Assembly (NCBI GenBank): GCA_964470845.1
Contig: CAYYEL010000019.1
Location: forward strand, 1-32,036
Direction of reading: 5' to 3'
Length of the DNA stretch: 32,036 nucleotides
Origin: HGM04593 sp964470845
GTDB taxonomy: Bacteria > Bacteroidota > Bacteroidia > Bacteroidales > Bacteroidaceae
Under the pieces are notes generated by a model. That model ran no database searches. It was not told where the DNA came from and saw only the letters and a list, made by a program, of their open reading frames with translations. Each line of letters starts with the position of its first letter. The first letter of the stretch is position 1. The position numbers and the translations under genes are program-made. Below are positions 17,148-24,970 of the stretch, piece after piece.

Positions 17148-18164
17148 ATGAAAAAAAACTTTCTGAAAATTTTTATCTTTTCTTTTATGCTGTTGCTTTC
17201 GGGGGCGGCAGTGGCGCAAAAGAAGGCTGTTGAGCGTGGCTATAATGCAATTACCATTGAGCAGTCGCGCAATTATGTCGGTTTCTTGGCCGACGACCTG
17301 TTGCAGGGGCGAGATGCAGGAATGCCCGGAGGTTATATTGCTGCACGATACATTGTGTCGTTGCTTAAAGAGTGGGGTGTGCAACCTTTCTTCGAGGATG
17401 GTTATTATCAGTCGTTTGAGGCAGCGCAGGTTGTAACACCGGTGCGTAACAGCTGGGAGATTAACCCCGACTCGATTGCTCGTATAAAAGAGGTCGGATT
17501 CTTCAAAACAAGAAAGATGAACAATATTTTAGCGGTGATTCCCGGTGAGCTGACCGATGAATTTGTTATTGTCGGGGCACACTACGACCATTTGGGGTTG
17601 CAGGGCGATGTTTATGTCGATGGCCTTTATAATGGCGCCGATGATAATGCTTCGGGTGTTTCGGCGGTGCTGCAAATTGCAAAGGCGATGGTAGTAACCG
17701 GCGAGCGTCCCAAACGTACTGTTATCTTTGCCTTTTGGGATGGCGAGGAGAAGGGGCTTTTGGGCTCAAAGCATTTCATCGCAAACTGGGAGAATCATTC
17801 TCGCATTAAGGCTTATATGAATTTTGATATGGTGGGACGTGGTCCGGTTGACAATCCCCGCTATTTGAAATATTTCTTTACCGAGGCTCATCCTGCTTTT
17901 GGCGAGTGGTTGCGCGAGGATTGTAAAGAACGCGGCTTCTCGTTCGAGCCCGATTATATCGCGTGGGATCGTCCTGTGGGTGGTAGCGACAATGGTTCAT
18001 TTGCGCGTGTGGATGTTCCCATCGTGTGGTATCACACCGAAGGACACCCCGATTATCATCGTCCCTCGGATAGTGCCGAGAAAATAGATTATCCTAAATT
18101 ACTCGATATTACTCGCGCTGCTTATCTGTGCGCGTGGCGTATGGCAAATGAAGAGGAGTATTAA
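17148..18164 (+). CDS. Exported M28 family zinc aminopeptidase
   Basis: This is a metallopeptidase of family M28, probably acting in the periplasm or at the cell surface and removing amino acids from peptide N-termini. From the ATG at 17148 the protein has 338 residues. A signal peptide (MKKNFLKIFIFSFMLLLSG to about AQ at 24) comes first. The two-zinc site is complete: H145 and D147 (AHYDH), D166 (GADDNASG), E200 and E201 (WDGEE), D227 (NFDMVG) and H304 (DYHRPSD). The frame stays open to 17049, but that extension would precede the signal peptide and cover the promoter, so I reject it. The gene stands alone, divergent from mraZ and convergent with nhaA. The exact substrate is unknown. Confidence 0.9.
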   Translation: MKKNFLKIFIFSFMLLLSGAAVAQKKAVERGYNAITIEQSRNYVGFLADDLLQGRDAGMPGGYIAARYIVSLLKEWGVQPFFEDGYYQSFEAAQVVTPVRNSWEINPDSIARIKEVGFFKTRKMNNILAVIPGELTDEFVIVGAHYDHLGLQGDVYVDGLYNGADDNASGVSAVLQIAKAMVVTGERPKRTVIFAFWDGEEKGLLGSKHFIANWENHSRIKAYMNFDMVGRGPVDNPRYLKYFFTEAHPAFGEWLREDCKERGFSFEPDYIAWDRPVGGSDNGSFARVDVPIVWYHTEGHPDYHRPSDSAEKIDYPKLLDITRAAYLCAWRMANEEEY

Positions 18165-18177
18165 CAGACTGTTGCAG

Positions 18178-18225
18178 AATAAAACAACTGAAGCTCACTA
18201 TGCGGTGAACTTCAGTTGTTTTATT
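18178..18225. terminator. Bidirectional intrinsic terminator
   Basis: A perfect 16-base stem (18178-18193 with 18210-18225) is extended by a TCAC/GTGA pairing after one mismatch, leaving a 6-base loop. A-rich and T-rich ends suit termination on both strands. It lies between the convergent M28 peptidase gene and nhaA. Confidence 0.9.
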
Positions 18226-18238
18226 ATATTCTCGTGGG

Positions 18239-19576
18239 TTATTTGTTTTTCTTGGGAAGGAATGTATTCAGTAGAATGCAACCGAATATTGCCGAGATGA
18301 ATGAACCGCAGAGAATGCCCAATTTAGCCTGTGCCAAAAGCTCGGGACCGCGTCCTGCAAGCGACGAGTATGATAGGTCGGCTATGAATACCGATACTGT
18401 AAGGCCAATTCCGCACAGCGCGCACACACCCGAGAAAGATTTCCAATTGGCACCGTCGGGCAGCGATACGATTCCTAATTTTACAGCAGTCCAAGCAAAG
18501 AGGAACACTCCCACAAACTTACCAACAAAAAGACCCGACATTACAGGCATTCCAATGCCGGTGAGCAGGCTGCTCATATCCATTGTTGACATATCAATGC
18601 CTATGTTGGCAAAGGCGAATATGGGAATAACAACGTACCCGATGAGTGCGTGGAGGTTGTCTTCGAGGTCTTGCAAGGGGCTGATTAGTCGGTCGGCTGC
18701 CGACTCGACGCTCTTCAGGCGGTTAATCTCGTCGTTTGTCAAGATGACTGCACCTTTTTTATTGTTGTCGATGACGGGGAAATTCTCAAGGTTCTTGCGT
18801 ATTCTATCGAGGTAGTATCCTGTCCCTTTTTCGAGTGTCGATGGTATGCAGAATGCGGTTATTACGCCTGCTATTGTCGCGTGTATTCCCGAATTGAGCA
18901 TTGCATACCACAGTACGAATCCCGTTATCAGGTAGAAGAATTTATGATGTACACCTGCACGGTTGGCGATGATCATAATCAGTACACACAATGCCGAAAG
19001 GATGAGGAATGTCGTGTGCAATTCTGATGTGTAGAAAAGTGCAATTACAATGATGCCTCCAAGGTCGTCGGCGACGGCAAGAGCGGCAAGGAATACCTTC
19101 AGTCCTACGGGTACGCGAGTACTGAAAATTGAGAGTACGCCAAGCGAGAATGCAATATCAGTTGCCATTGGGATGGCAAGGCCTCGCTGAAGGTCGGGGT
19201 CGCCGGGACATAAAATCCAAAAGATAATAACTGGTACGAGCATACCTCCGCAAGCACCAATTATGGGGAGCATTGCCTTTTTGGGTGATGAAAGCTCGCC
19301 CACAAGAAATTCGCGTTTAATCTCCAATCCCACAGAGAGAAAGAAGAGGGCCATCAGAAAGTCGTTGATAACCTGCAACAGGGTCATATCGTGCCCATTG
19401 TGGCTGAATAGGTTGAAACTACCAACCGAGATGCAGACAATATTCTCCCATAGGCCGAAGTACCACTCTTTGGCCTCGCTGTTGGCCAAAATGAGTGCTA
19501 AAATTGCGCTTATGATAAGAAGTCCGCTTGCTGTAACGTACTTCTTAATCATACTTTTAAAACTATAATTTGCCAT
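18239..19576 (-). CDS. nhaA: Na+/H+ antiporter NhaA
   Basis: NhaA is an inner-membrane antiporter that exports Na+ (or Li+) in exchange for two protons, serving pH and sodium homeostasis. The 445-residue protein has about twelve membrane segments. It has the ion-binding aspartates in LAVADDLGG (D170 and D171, matching E. coli D163 and D164) and D140 in IPMATDIAF. A hydrophilic insertion about 250-300 (EKGTGYYLDRIRKNLENF and following) makes it longer than the E. coli protein. It lies 38 bases downstream of the C1 peptidase gene and may be cotranscribed with it. It ends at the terminator shared with the M28 gene. Confidence 0.95.
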   Translation of the reverse strand: MANYSFKSMIKKYVTASGLLIISAILALILANSEAKEWYFGLWENIVCISVGSFNLFSHNGHDMTLLQVINDFLMALFFLSVGLEIKREFLVGELSSPKKAMLPIIGACGGMLVPVIIFWILCPGDPDLQRGLAIPMATDIAFSLGVLSIFSTRVPVGLKVFLAALAVADDLGGIIVIALFYTSELHTTFLILSALCVLIMIIANRAGVHHKFFYLITGFVLWYAMLNSGIHATIAGVITAFCIPSTLEKGTGYYLDRIRKNLENFPVIDNNKKGAVILTNDEINRLKSVESAADRLISPLQDLEDNLHALIGYVVIPIFAFANIGIDMSTMDMSSLLTGIGMPVMSGLFVGKFVGVFLFAWTAVKLGIVSLPDGANWKSFSGVCALCGIGLTVSVFIADLSYSSLAGRGPELLAQAKLGILCGSFISAIFGCILLNTFLPKKNK

Positions 19577-19614
19577 ATTTTGTAGAATCTGGATGTTTTT
19601 TTATGTTTTTGATT

Positions 19615-21021
19615 TTATTCCTCGGGGGCGAACATAGGATCCCAAGCGGGGAGTTTTGTGGGTTTCTGCTTGAGTACGTCGAGTACCTTTGCCGGAGCAT
19701 ATTTTTTATCTACCACAAGGCGGAACATATACTCGTCGAACCATTTGTCGGTCATAATGAGTGTTCCTTGGAAGCCCGAGCCTGCGCCCCAACTGTTCTC
19801 GACCTGCCATTTTACCGGCTTGCCATTCTTGTCGATGTCAACGGCTTTCAGTGTCATAGCGTGCGACGAACCGCTGTCAAATGTCATTATGCGCTCTTTT
19901 TTGTTCATCCCGAATGTGGTGCCCAAGAGGGTCTCATAATCGAAATTGTTTAGGTCGAGAGTGCCGCGCTTGCTGTCGAGGTATTTGCCAACATCGCACG
20001 AGAAGTACATCATTGTGCTGTCCTTGATTGAGGCGATGGCCATCGCTTTTATCTCGTCGAGGGGCAGGTTGACATAGAGCCAATTGTGGCCGTCGTAGGC
20101 GTGGCGGTCGTACTCAATCTCGTAGCACTGCCAATAGGGGCGGGTGGGGTCGTTCATCAACATTACGTAGTTGTCGGTAAGATTCCAACCGATATATTTT
20201 TCGTAGAAACTCTTGGGAGTGTATAGCTGAGGCTCTTCACGGTATTTACCCTGTGCGTCTTTGGGAGCCCACATAAACTCGGTTGGGGGGGTACCATAGA
20301 CTTGTGCAAGCATTTTATAGACAACTTTTAGTTGCTCTTTTTTCATATTCTGAAGCTCTTTGTCTTTTGCTCCATTCTCTGAGGCTTGACGCAGGCGTAC
20401 ACCAAACTCGCGCAGCTTGCGCTTGAGCAGATTGTTGAATGCGCCGGTGTTGTTGCTGGTGTAGCTCTCTTTCATTACTCCTTTGGGTACAACGCCGTAT
20501 TTTGTTACAAGGTCGGCAACGCCGGTGAATGTTCCGCCGTCGCTTAAAGGATTCTTGAATAGCCACTCTACGGTGCGGTCGTCGAAGGGCTTTTTGCGTG
20601 TGTCGATGATGCCCTGCAAAAAGAGGTTCGACTTTTCCAATTGGTCGTAGAAAAAGTTATATACCTGCGAGAATTCAAATGCACCCAGATTCTGGTCGGC
20701 AATCATTTTGGCACGCATTACGTTCATTCCTGTGAACAGCCAGCAGCGTCCCGATGATTCTTGGTCGCTTATGCCTTTTGATGCTACACTATGGCTGAAA
20801 TAGGTGTTAAGCTCGTTCAAATTCTCTTGATTCAGTGCCAATGCGTTTACATTGTTGTTGAGCATTATATTTTGCAATGCTTTCTCGGTGCCCTCGGGGC
20901 GGTAACTATCGGATAGCTCCTTAAGCGTCTGTGCGTCGATGCCTCCGTTGTTCTGTGCGGTTGCGGTCATTGCCAATAGCATAGTGGCTACGCAACCAAT
21001 GGTTCTTAGGTTGATTTTCAT
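19615..21021 (-). CDS. Exported C1 family peptidase, bleomycin hydrolase / aminopeptidase C-like
   Basis: This is a papain-like cysteine peptidase of the bleomycin hydrolase / PepC group. The 468-residue protein has the catalytic C93 in ESSGRCWLF, H387 in SSHAMTLKA and N409 in VENSWG. An N-terminal signal peptide (MKINLRTIGCVATMLLAMTATAQ, cleavage near residue 22) differs from cytosolic PepC, so it probably acts in the periplasm. The body matches the family in length after the signal. A hairpin-promoter module directs transcription with a leader of about 38 bases. nhaA follows at 38 bases. The function inside the envelope is not known. Confidence 0.9.
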   Translation of the reverse strand: MKINLRTIGCVATMLLAMTATAQNNGGIDAQTLKELSDSYRPEGTEKALQNIMLNNNVNALALNQENLNELNTYFSHSVASKGISDQESSGRCWLFTGMNVMRAKMIADQNLGAFEFSQVYNFFYDQLEKSNLFLQGIIDTRKKPFDDRTVEWLFKNPLSDGGTFTGVADLVTKYGVVPKGVMKESYTSNNTGAFNNLLKRKLREFGVRLRQASENGAKDKELQNMKKEQLKVVYKMLAQVYGTPPTEFMWAPKDAQGKYREEPQLYTPKSFYEKYIGWNLTDNYVMLMNDPTRPYWQCYEIEYDRHAYDGHNWLYVNLPLDEIKAMAIASIKDSTMMYFSCDVGKYLDSKRGTLDLNNFDYETLLGTTFGMNKKERIMTFDSGSSHAMTLKAVDIDKNGKPVKWQVENSWGAGSGFQGTLIMTDKWFDEYMFRLVVDKKYAPAKVLDVLKQKPTKLPAWDPMFAPEE

Positions 21022-21065
21022 AATTATTAGTTATTTATATTTATCGTGTTGTTATAAATTATCTG

Positions 21066-21129
21066 CGAATATACGAATAAACGAGCAAAAAACACAAAGT
21101 TTACTTTAGTGTTTTTTACCGCGAGTGCA
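21066..21129 (-). promoter_or_regulatory. Hairpin-promoter module, copy 2 (upstream of the C1 peptidase gene)
   Basis: On the minus strand the module reads TGCACTCGC, GGT, A6, a stem with one bulged T, T6, GCTCGTTT and a -7 box TATATTCG (21066-21073). The -33 TTTG (21095-21098) is in the 3' arm of the hairpin, 21 bases from the -7 box. It matches the recO copy at 57 of 64 positions, with no length change. The -7 box departs from TAnnTTTG at one base. Confidence 0.6.
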
Positions 21130-21135
21130 AAAGTA
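21128..21135 (-). promoter_or_regulatory. Upstream -7 box pointing into copy 2 hairpin
   Basis: TACTTTTG on the minus strand fits TAnnTTTG and runs directly into CACTCGC. Its transcript would start about 5-7 bases on, just before the hairpin and T6, so it could end after about 40 bases. No convincing -33 TTTG is seen 19-22 bases upstream. Confidence 0.35.
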
Positions 21136-21184
21136 TATCGGCCTTTAGGCCAATATTGTAATAAACTTCGCCGAAGGCAAACAC

Positions 21185-21310
21185 ACAAAGTTTACTTTGT
21201 TTTTAACGAAACTACTTCCGTTCGGCAAAGTGAATAAATTAACTTTGCACTCACTTAATCGTAGCTTTAGTGTTTTTTACAGCGACGGCGCCCACTCGAT
21301 AAAGCATCAT
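21185..21310. repeat. Broken copies of the hairpin-promoter module
   Basis: The gap between mfd and the C1 peptidase gene (21022-21347, 326 bases) has no gene. Besides copy 2 it holds the hairpin core ACAAAGTTTACTTTGT followed by T5 (21185-21204), and CTTTAGTGTTTTTTAC followed by AGCGACG (from 21265). The second shares 16 identical bases with copy 2. A further GCACTCAC occurs near 21247. An inverted repeat (21297-21304 with 21329-21336) just after the mfd stop has no T run. Confidence 0.5.
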
Positions 21311-21347
21311 ATTTTTGAATGTGGAAGCCTTTATCGGGGGTGATTTT

Positions 21348-24300
21348 TTAGCCGGGGTGGTATTGTTGCATTTCGGTGATAAAGGCAAGGGCTGTCTCGA
21401 CGCTTCTTACATTTTCGACGGTGATGCTCATACGATGGCTCTCTTGGCTTATCGAGCAGGGGAATTGTGTGCTCTTGACAAAGAGTAGAATGTTGCCCAT
21501 TGTTTCACTTTGGTAGAAGAGTTTGTTGCTTTCATCGACGAAAAAGAGTTTCATTCGTTTGCCTTTGAGGAATATTTTTTCGATGCCAAGCTCCTGTGCC
21601 TTGCGTCGGAGTGTTACCATGCGGATAAGCTCTTCGCCCTCGGGTGGAATTTTTCCGAATCGGTCGATCATACGGCTGCGGAATGCGGCAAGGTCGCGCT
21701 CGTTGGTTATTGAGTCGAGCTCGCGGTACAGCAGTATGCGTTCGTTGCCATCGGGTACGTACAAAGGGGCGAAGAATAGCTCAAGGTCGCTCTCTACTAC
21801 ACAGTCGCCGACAAAGAGGTTGTCAGGGTTCTCTTCTTCGTGTAAAATGTCGGAAAATTCTTCGTTCTTGAGCTCGCGCACGGCCTCGGCGAGTACTTTC
21901 TGGTAGGTCTCGTAGCCGAGGTCGGCAATAAAGCCGCTCTGTTCGGCGCCTAAAAGATTGCCTGCGCCGCGAATGTCAAGGTCTTGCATTGCAATGTTCA
22001 TTCCGCTGCCAAGCTCGTTGAAACTCTCGATTGCTTCGAGGCGGCGACGTGCCTCGCTGGCAAGTGTGTCGCGCGGGGGGGTGAGCATATAACAGAATGC
22101 TTTGCGCCGACCGCGACCCACGCGGCCGCGCATCTGGTGAAGGTCGCTTAGTCCGAAGCTTTGTGCCTGATTTATTATAATTGTGTTTACATTGGGAATG
22201 TCTATTCCATTTTCGACAATGGAGGTTGCTATAAGCACGTCGTAGTCGTGGTTGATAAAGTCGTAGAGTTTCTTTTCGAGCTCTTGCGGCTCCATCTGCC
22301 CGTGTCCTATGCACACGCGAGCGTCCGGCACGTGTCGTTGTATAAGGTTATGGAGCTCGTGCATATTGGATATGCGGTTGTTGATAAAAAAGACCTGTCC
22401 GCCTCGGCTGAGCTCGAAGTTAATTGCCTCCTTTATTATCTCGGCGTCGAATGTCGCTATCTCGGTGTGTATGGGATAACGGTTGGGAGGAGGGGTCTGT
22501 ATTATCGAAAGGTCGCGGGCGCCCATTATGGAGAATTGCAGTGTACGTGGAATGGGGGTTGCGGTCATTGTCAGTGTATCGACGTTTACTTTTATTTGTC
22601 GCAGTTTCTCCTTTATGGCAACGCCGAATTTTTGCTCTTCGTCGATGATGAGCAGCCCTAAATCCTTAAATTTTACATCCTTGCCTGTTAGTCGGTGAGT
22701 GCCTATGATAATGTCGATTTTTCCTTCGGCAAGCTCTTTCAGCACCTGTTTGCTCTGTGCCGAGGTGCGGGCGCGGCTCAAATACTGCACTGTGCAGGGA
22801 AAGTCTTTCAGGCGCTCTTTGAATGTGAGGTAATGCTGATAGGCGAGCACGGTGGTGGGCACAAGCACTGCTACCTGTTTGCTGTCGGTGGCGGCCTTGA
22901 AGGCGGCACGTATGGCAACCTCGGTTTTTCCGAATCCTACGTCGCCGCATACGAGGCGATCCATAGGGCGTTTGCGCTCCATATCTCGCTTTACATCGGC
23001 GGTGGCCTTATGTTGGTCGGGGGTGTCTTCGTACATAAAGCTCGTTTCGAGCTCGGTTTGCAGATAGCTGTCTGCCGAGAAGGCGTAACCCTCTTCCTTG
23101 TAGCGCTGCGAGTATAGTTTTATAAGGTCGCGGGCAATGTCTTTTATTTTCTTCTTGGTGCGCTCCTTCATACGTTCCCAAGCGCCTGTGCCCAGTTTGT
23201 TTACTACGGGTGGCTCGCCCTCGCGTCCACGATATTTTGATATTTTATGCAGGTTGTGTATGGATACAAAGACTACGTCATCGTTCTTGTAAATGAGTTT
23301 TATGGCCTCTTGGACGGTATCGCCGTTGGGGATGCGGACAAGGCCTCCGAATTTTCCTATTCCGTGGTCGATGTGTACAATGTAATCTCCCGTCTTAAAC
23401 TCTTTCAGCTCGCGTAGTGTGAGGGCTGCTTTTCCACTGCGTGCGCGGTCGCTGCGCAGACGGTAGTTGTGGAAACGGCCGAATAGTTGATGGTCGGTAA
23501 AGAAGAGTGCGTGCAGTGTGTGGTCGATGAATCCAGCGTGCAGAGTGCGTCCGACAGCTGTAAAGGTAATGCTCTCTTTGCCTCGTTCGTCGAAGATTGT
23601 TTGCAGGCGCATTGCTTGTCGGCTGTCGTTGCTCAGAAAATGTATCTTGTAGTCTTGTGCAAGATACTCGGCTAATGTTTTTTCGACAAGGTCGAAGTCT
23701 TTGTGAAATGCCGGCTGGGGCGCTGTGTCGAATTTTATTTTTATTCCCGTGTCGAGGTGCGAGGCGCGTAGCTCCCAGTGTTGTATTGTTTCTATATACG
23801 ATTCGAGTTCGGCTGCCGACATCAGCTGTGGCATCTTGGGCTGTTCTTCTTGCGATAGCTTGGCTTGCAACGTGAATCCTTCGGTGCAAAGTCGTGCAAT
23901 GCAGCCTTTGACAAATTCAAGGTCTCTTGTTATTACTATGCAGTCTTTGGGCAGAAAATGTGTTATTGACACGCTGTCGTCGCCTGAAATTTTGGGGACG
24001 ATTGAGGCTTTGTCGGTGCGCTGTTTGGATAGTTGTGTATCGACCTCGAATGTACGTATGCTATCGACCTCTTTTCCGAAAAAGTCAATGCGATAGGGCA
24101 GCTCCGAGGAGTAGGAGTAAATGTCGATGATGCTGCCACGCACCGCAAACTCGCCCGGCTCATAGACGTAGGTGCACTCTCTGAAGCCTAATGAGGTGAG
24201 TTTTTTCTCAATATCCTCACGGGTTATTTTGTCGCCAACTGCTATTGTTACCGTCTTTTCTTGAAGCTCGCTTTGCGATGCTACTTTCTCGGCTATTGCG

Positions 24301-24689
24301 TCGGGGTGGGTTACAATGGCAAGGCCTTCGCTCGGACGTCGTCCTGTGAGGCGGCTCATAACCTCGGTGCGAAGAATGCGGTTGGCTTCATCCTCGTGTC
24401 CATATTTTATTGCGCGACGGAAGGATGAGGGGAAGAATAGCGTGCTCTGTTCGCCACACACTTGTGTAAGGTCGTGGTAAAGGTAGCCTGCTTCCTCTAC
24501 GTCGTTCATAAGCAACAGAAAGGTGTGTTCCGGAAGACGCTCGCGCAGTCCCGAAACAACAAGTGCCGGCGAACTTCCTGTGAGGCCGCCTATTTGTACT
24601 CTTTTTGAGCTGTTGTCGTGGCACAACTCTTCGAGTGCTTTCACTCCCGGATGTGCAGCATATATCTTTTGTAACTCTTTTATTTCCAT
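21348..24689 (-). CDS. mfd: Transcription-repair coupling factor Mfd
   Basis: Mfd is the ATP-driven translocase that removes RNA polymerase stalled at DNA lesions and recruits UvrA. From the ATG at 24689 the protein has 1113 residues. It has an N-terminal UvrB-like region with GEFAVRGSIIDIYSY, an RNA-polymerase-interacting CarD-like domain (LKEFKTGDYIVHIDHGIGKFGG, about 420-500), and the helicase core. The core has Walker A GDVGFGKTE (about 580) and the box DEEQ (about 684), then a C-terminal TRCF domain. A TTG at 24734 would add 15 residues, but it lies inside the predicted -7 box, so ATG 24689 (MEIKELQKIY) is better. The promoter is a hairpin module. Confidence 0.97.
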   Translation of the reverse strand: MEIKELQKIYAAHPGVKALEELCHDNSSKRVQIGGLTGSSPALVVSGLRERLPEHTFLLLMNDVEEAGYLYHDLTQVCGEQSTLFFPSSFRRAIKYGHEDEANRILRTEVMSRLTGRRPSEGLAIVTHPDAIAEKVASQSELQEKTVTIAVGDKITREDIEKKLTSLGFRECTYVYEPGEFAVRGSIIDIYSYSSELPYRIDFFGKEVDSIRTFEVDTQLSKQRTDKASIVPKISGDDSVSITHFLPKDCIVITRDLEFVKGCIARLCTEGFTLQAKLSQEEQPKMPQLMSAAELESYIETIQHWELRASHLDTGIKIKFDTAPQPAFHKDFDLVEKTLAEYLAQDYKIHFLSNDSRQAMRLQTIFDERGKESITFTAVGRTLHAGFIDHTLHALFFTDHQLFGRFHNYRLRSDRARSGKAALTLRELKEFKTGDYIVHIDHGIGKFGGLVRIPNGDTVQEAIKLIYKNDDVVFVSIHNLHKISKYRGREGEPPVVNKLGTGAWERMKERTKKKIKDIARDLIKLYSQRYKEEGYAFSADSYLQTELETSFMYEDTPDQHKATADVKRDMERKRPMDRLVCGDVGFGKTEVAIRAAFKAATDSKQVAVLVPTTVLAYQHYLTFKERLKDFPCTVQYLSRARTSAQSKQVLKELAEGKIDIIIGTHRLTGKDVKFKDLGLLIIDEEQKFGVAIKEKLRQIKVNVDTLTMTATPIPRTLQFSIMGARDLSIIQTPPPNRYPIHTEIATFDAEIIKEAINFELSRGGQVFFINNRISNMHELHNLIQRHVPDARVCIGHGQMEPQELEKKLYDFINHDYDVLIATSIVENGIDIPNVNTIIINQAQSFGLSDLHQMRGRVGRGRRKAFCYMLTPPRDTLASEARRRLEAIESFNELGSGMNIAMQDLDIRGAGNLLGAEQSGFIADLGYETYQKVLAEAVRELKNEEFSDILHEEENPDNLFVGDCVVESDLELFFAPLYVPDGNERILLYRELDSITNERDLAAFRSRMIDRFGKIPPEGEELIRMVTLRRKAQELGIEKIFLKGKRMKLFFVDESNKLFYQSETMGNILLFVKSTQFPCSISQESHRMSITVENVRSVETALAFITEMQQYHPG

Positions 24690-24731
24690 TTGCTTCGGGT
24701 ATAAAATGTGATAGATTGCTCCTCGCGTCGG

Positions 24732-24794
24732 CAAAAATAGTTACAAACGAGCGAAAAAATCAAAGCTCGCTTTGATTTTTTTACAGCGAGTGCA
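24732..24794 (-). promoter_or_regulatory. Hairpin-promoter module, copy 3 (upstream of mfd)
   Basis: On the minus strand the module reads TGCACTCGC, TGT, A7, TCAAAGC, GA, GCTTTGA, T6, CGCTCGTTTGTAAC and the -7 box TATTTTTG (24732-24739). The stem is a perfect 13 base pairs (24754-24766 with 24769-24781). A TTTG (24761-24764) in its 3' arm is 21 bases from the -7 box. The stem sequence differs from copies 1 and 2 but pairing is kept. The leader to the mfd ATG is about 36 bases. Confidence 0.6.
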
Positions 24795-24843
24795 GGATAT
24801 TTTCGCTGTTTGCAGCAAAAAAAGTAAAAAAGATGCCTCGCGA

Positions 24844-24886
24844 GAGAAATTTCTCGTTGTTTGGGTTAATTTTATATAATAAAATT
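24844..24886. other. Palindromes in the mfd / glycosyltransferase divergent gap
   Basis: GAGAAATTTCTC (24844-24855) is a perfect 12-base palindrome. AATTTTAT-ATA-ATAAAATT (24868-24886) is an inverted repeat. They lie between two divergent promoters and could be regulator sites or simple AT-rich structure; no factor is identified. Confidence 0.3.
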
Positions 24887-24941
24887 CCTCTTTTTGCGCA
24901 TTTTTTTGCTCGTCATAGAGTAAAATGCACTCTTTTTTCTG

Positions 24942-24949
24942 TATCTTCG
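24942..24949 (+). promoter_or_regulatory. Candidate -7 box of the glycosyltransferase operon
   Basis: TATCTTCG departs from TAnnTTTG at one base, as the boxes of the C1 peptidase gene and dnaG also do. It gives a very short leader (about 15 bases) to the ATG at 24971. No clear -33 TTTG is present. Confidence 0.4.
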
Positions 24950-24970
24950 CAGAATGAATATGTATAGAAT

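Noticed and set aside
21297..21336. Intrinsic terminator of mfd
   Set aside because: The 8-base stem has a 24-base loop and no T run follows on the minus strand.
21041..21347. CRISPR array in the repeat-rich gap
   Set aside because: The repeats differ in length and spacing, and no cas genes are in the window.
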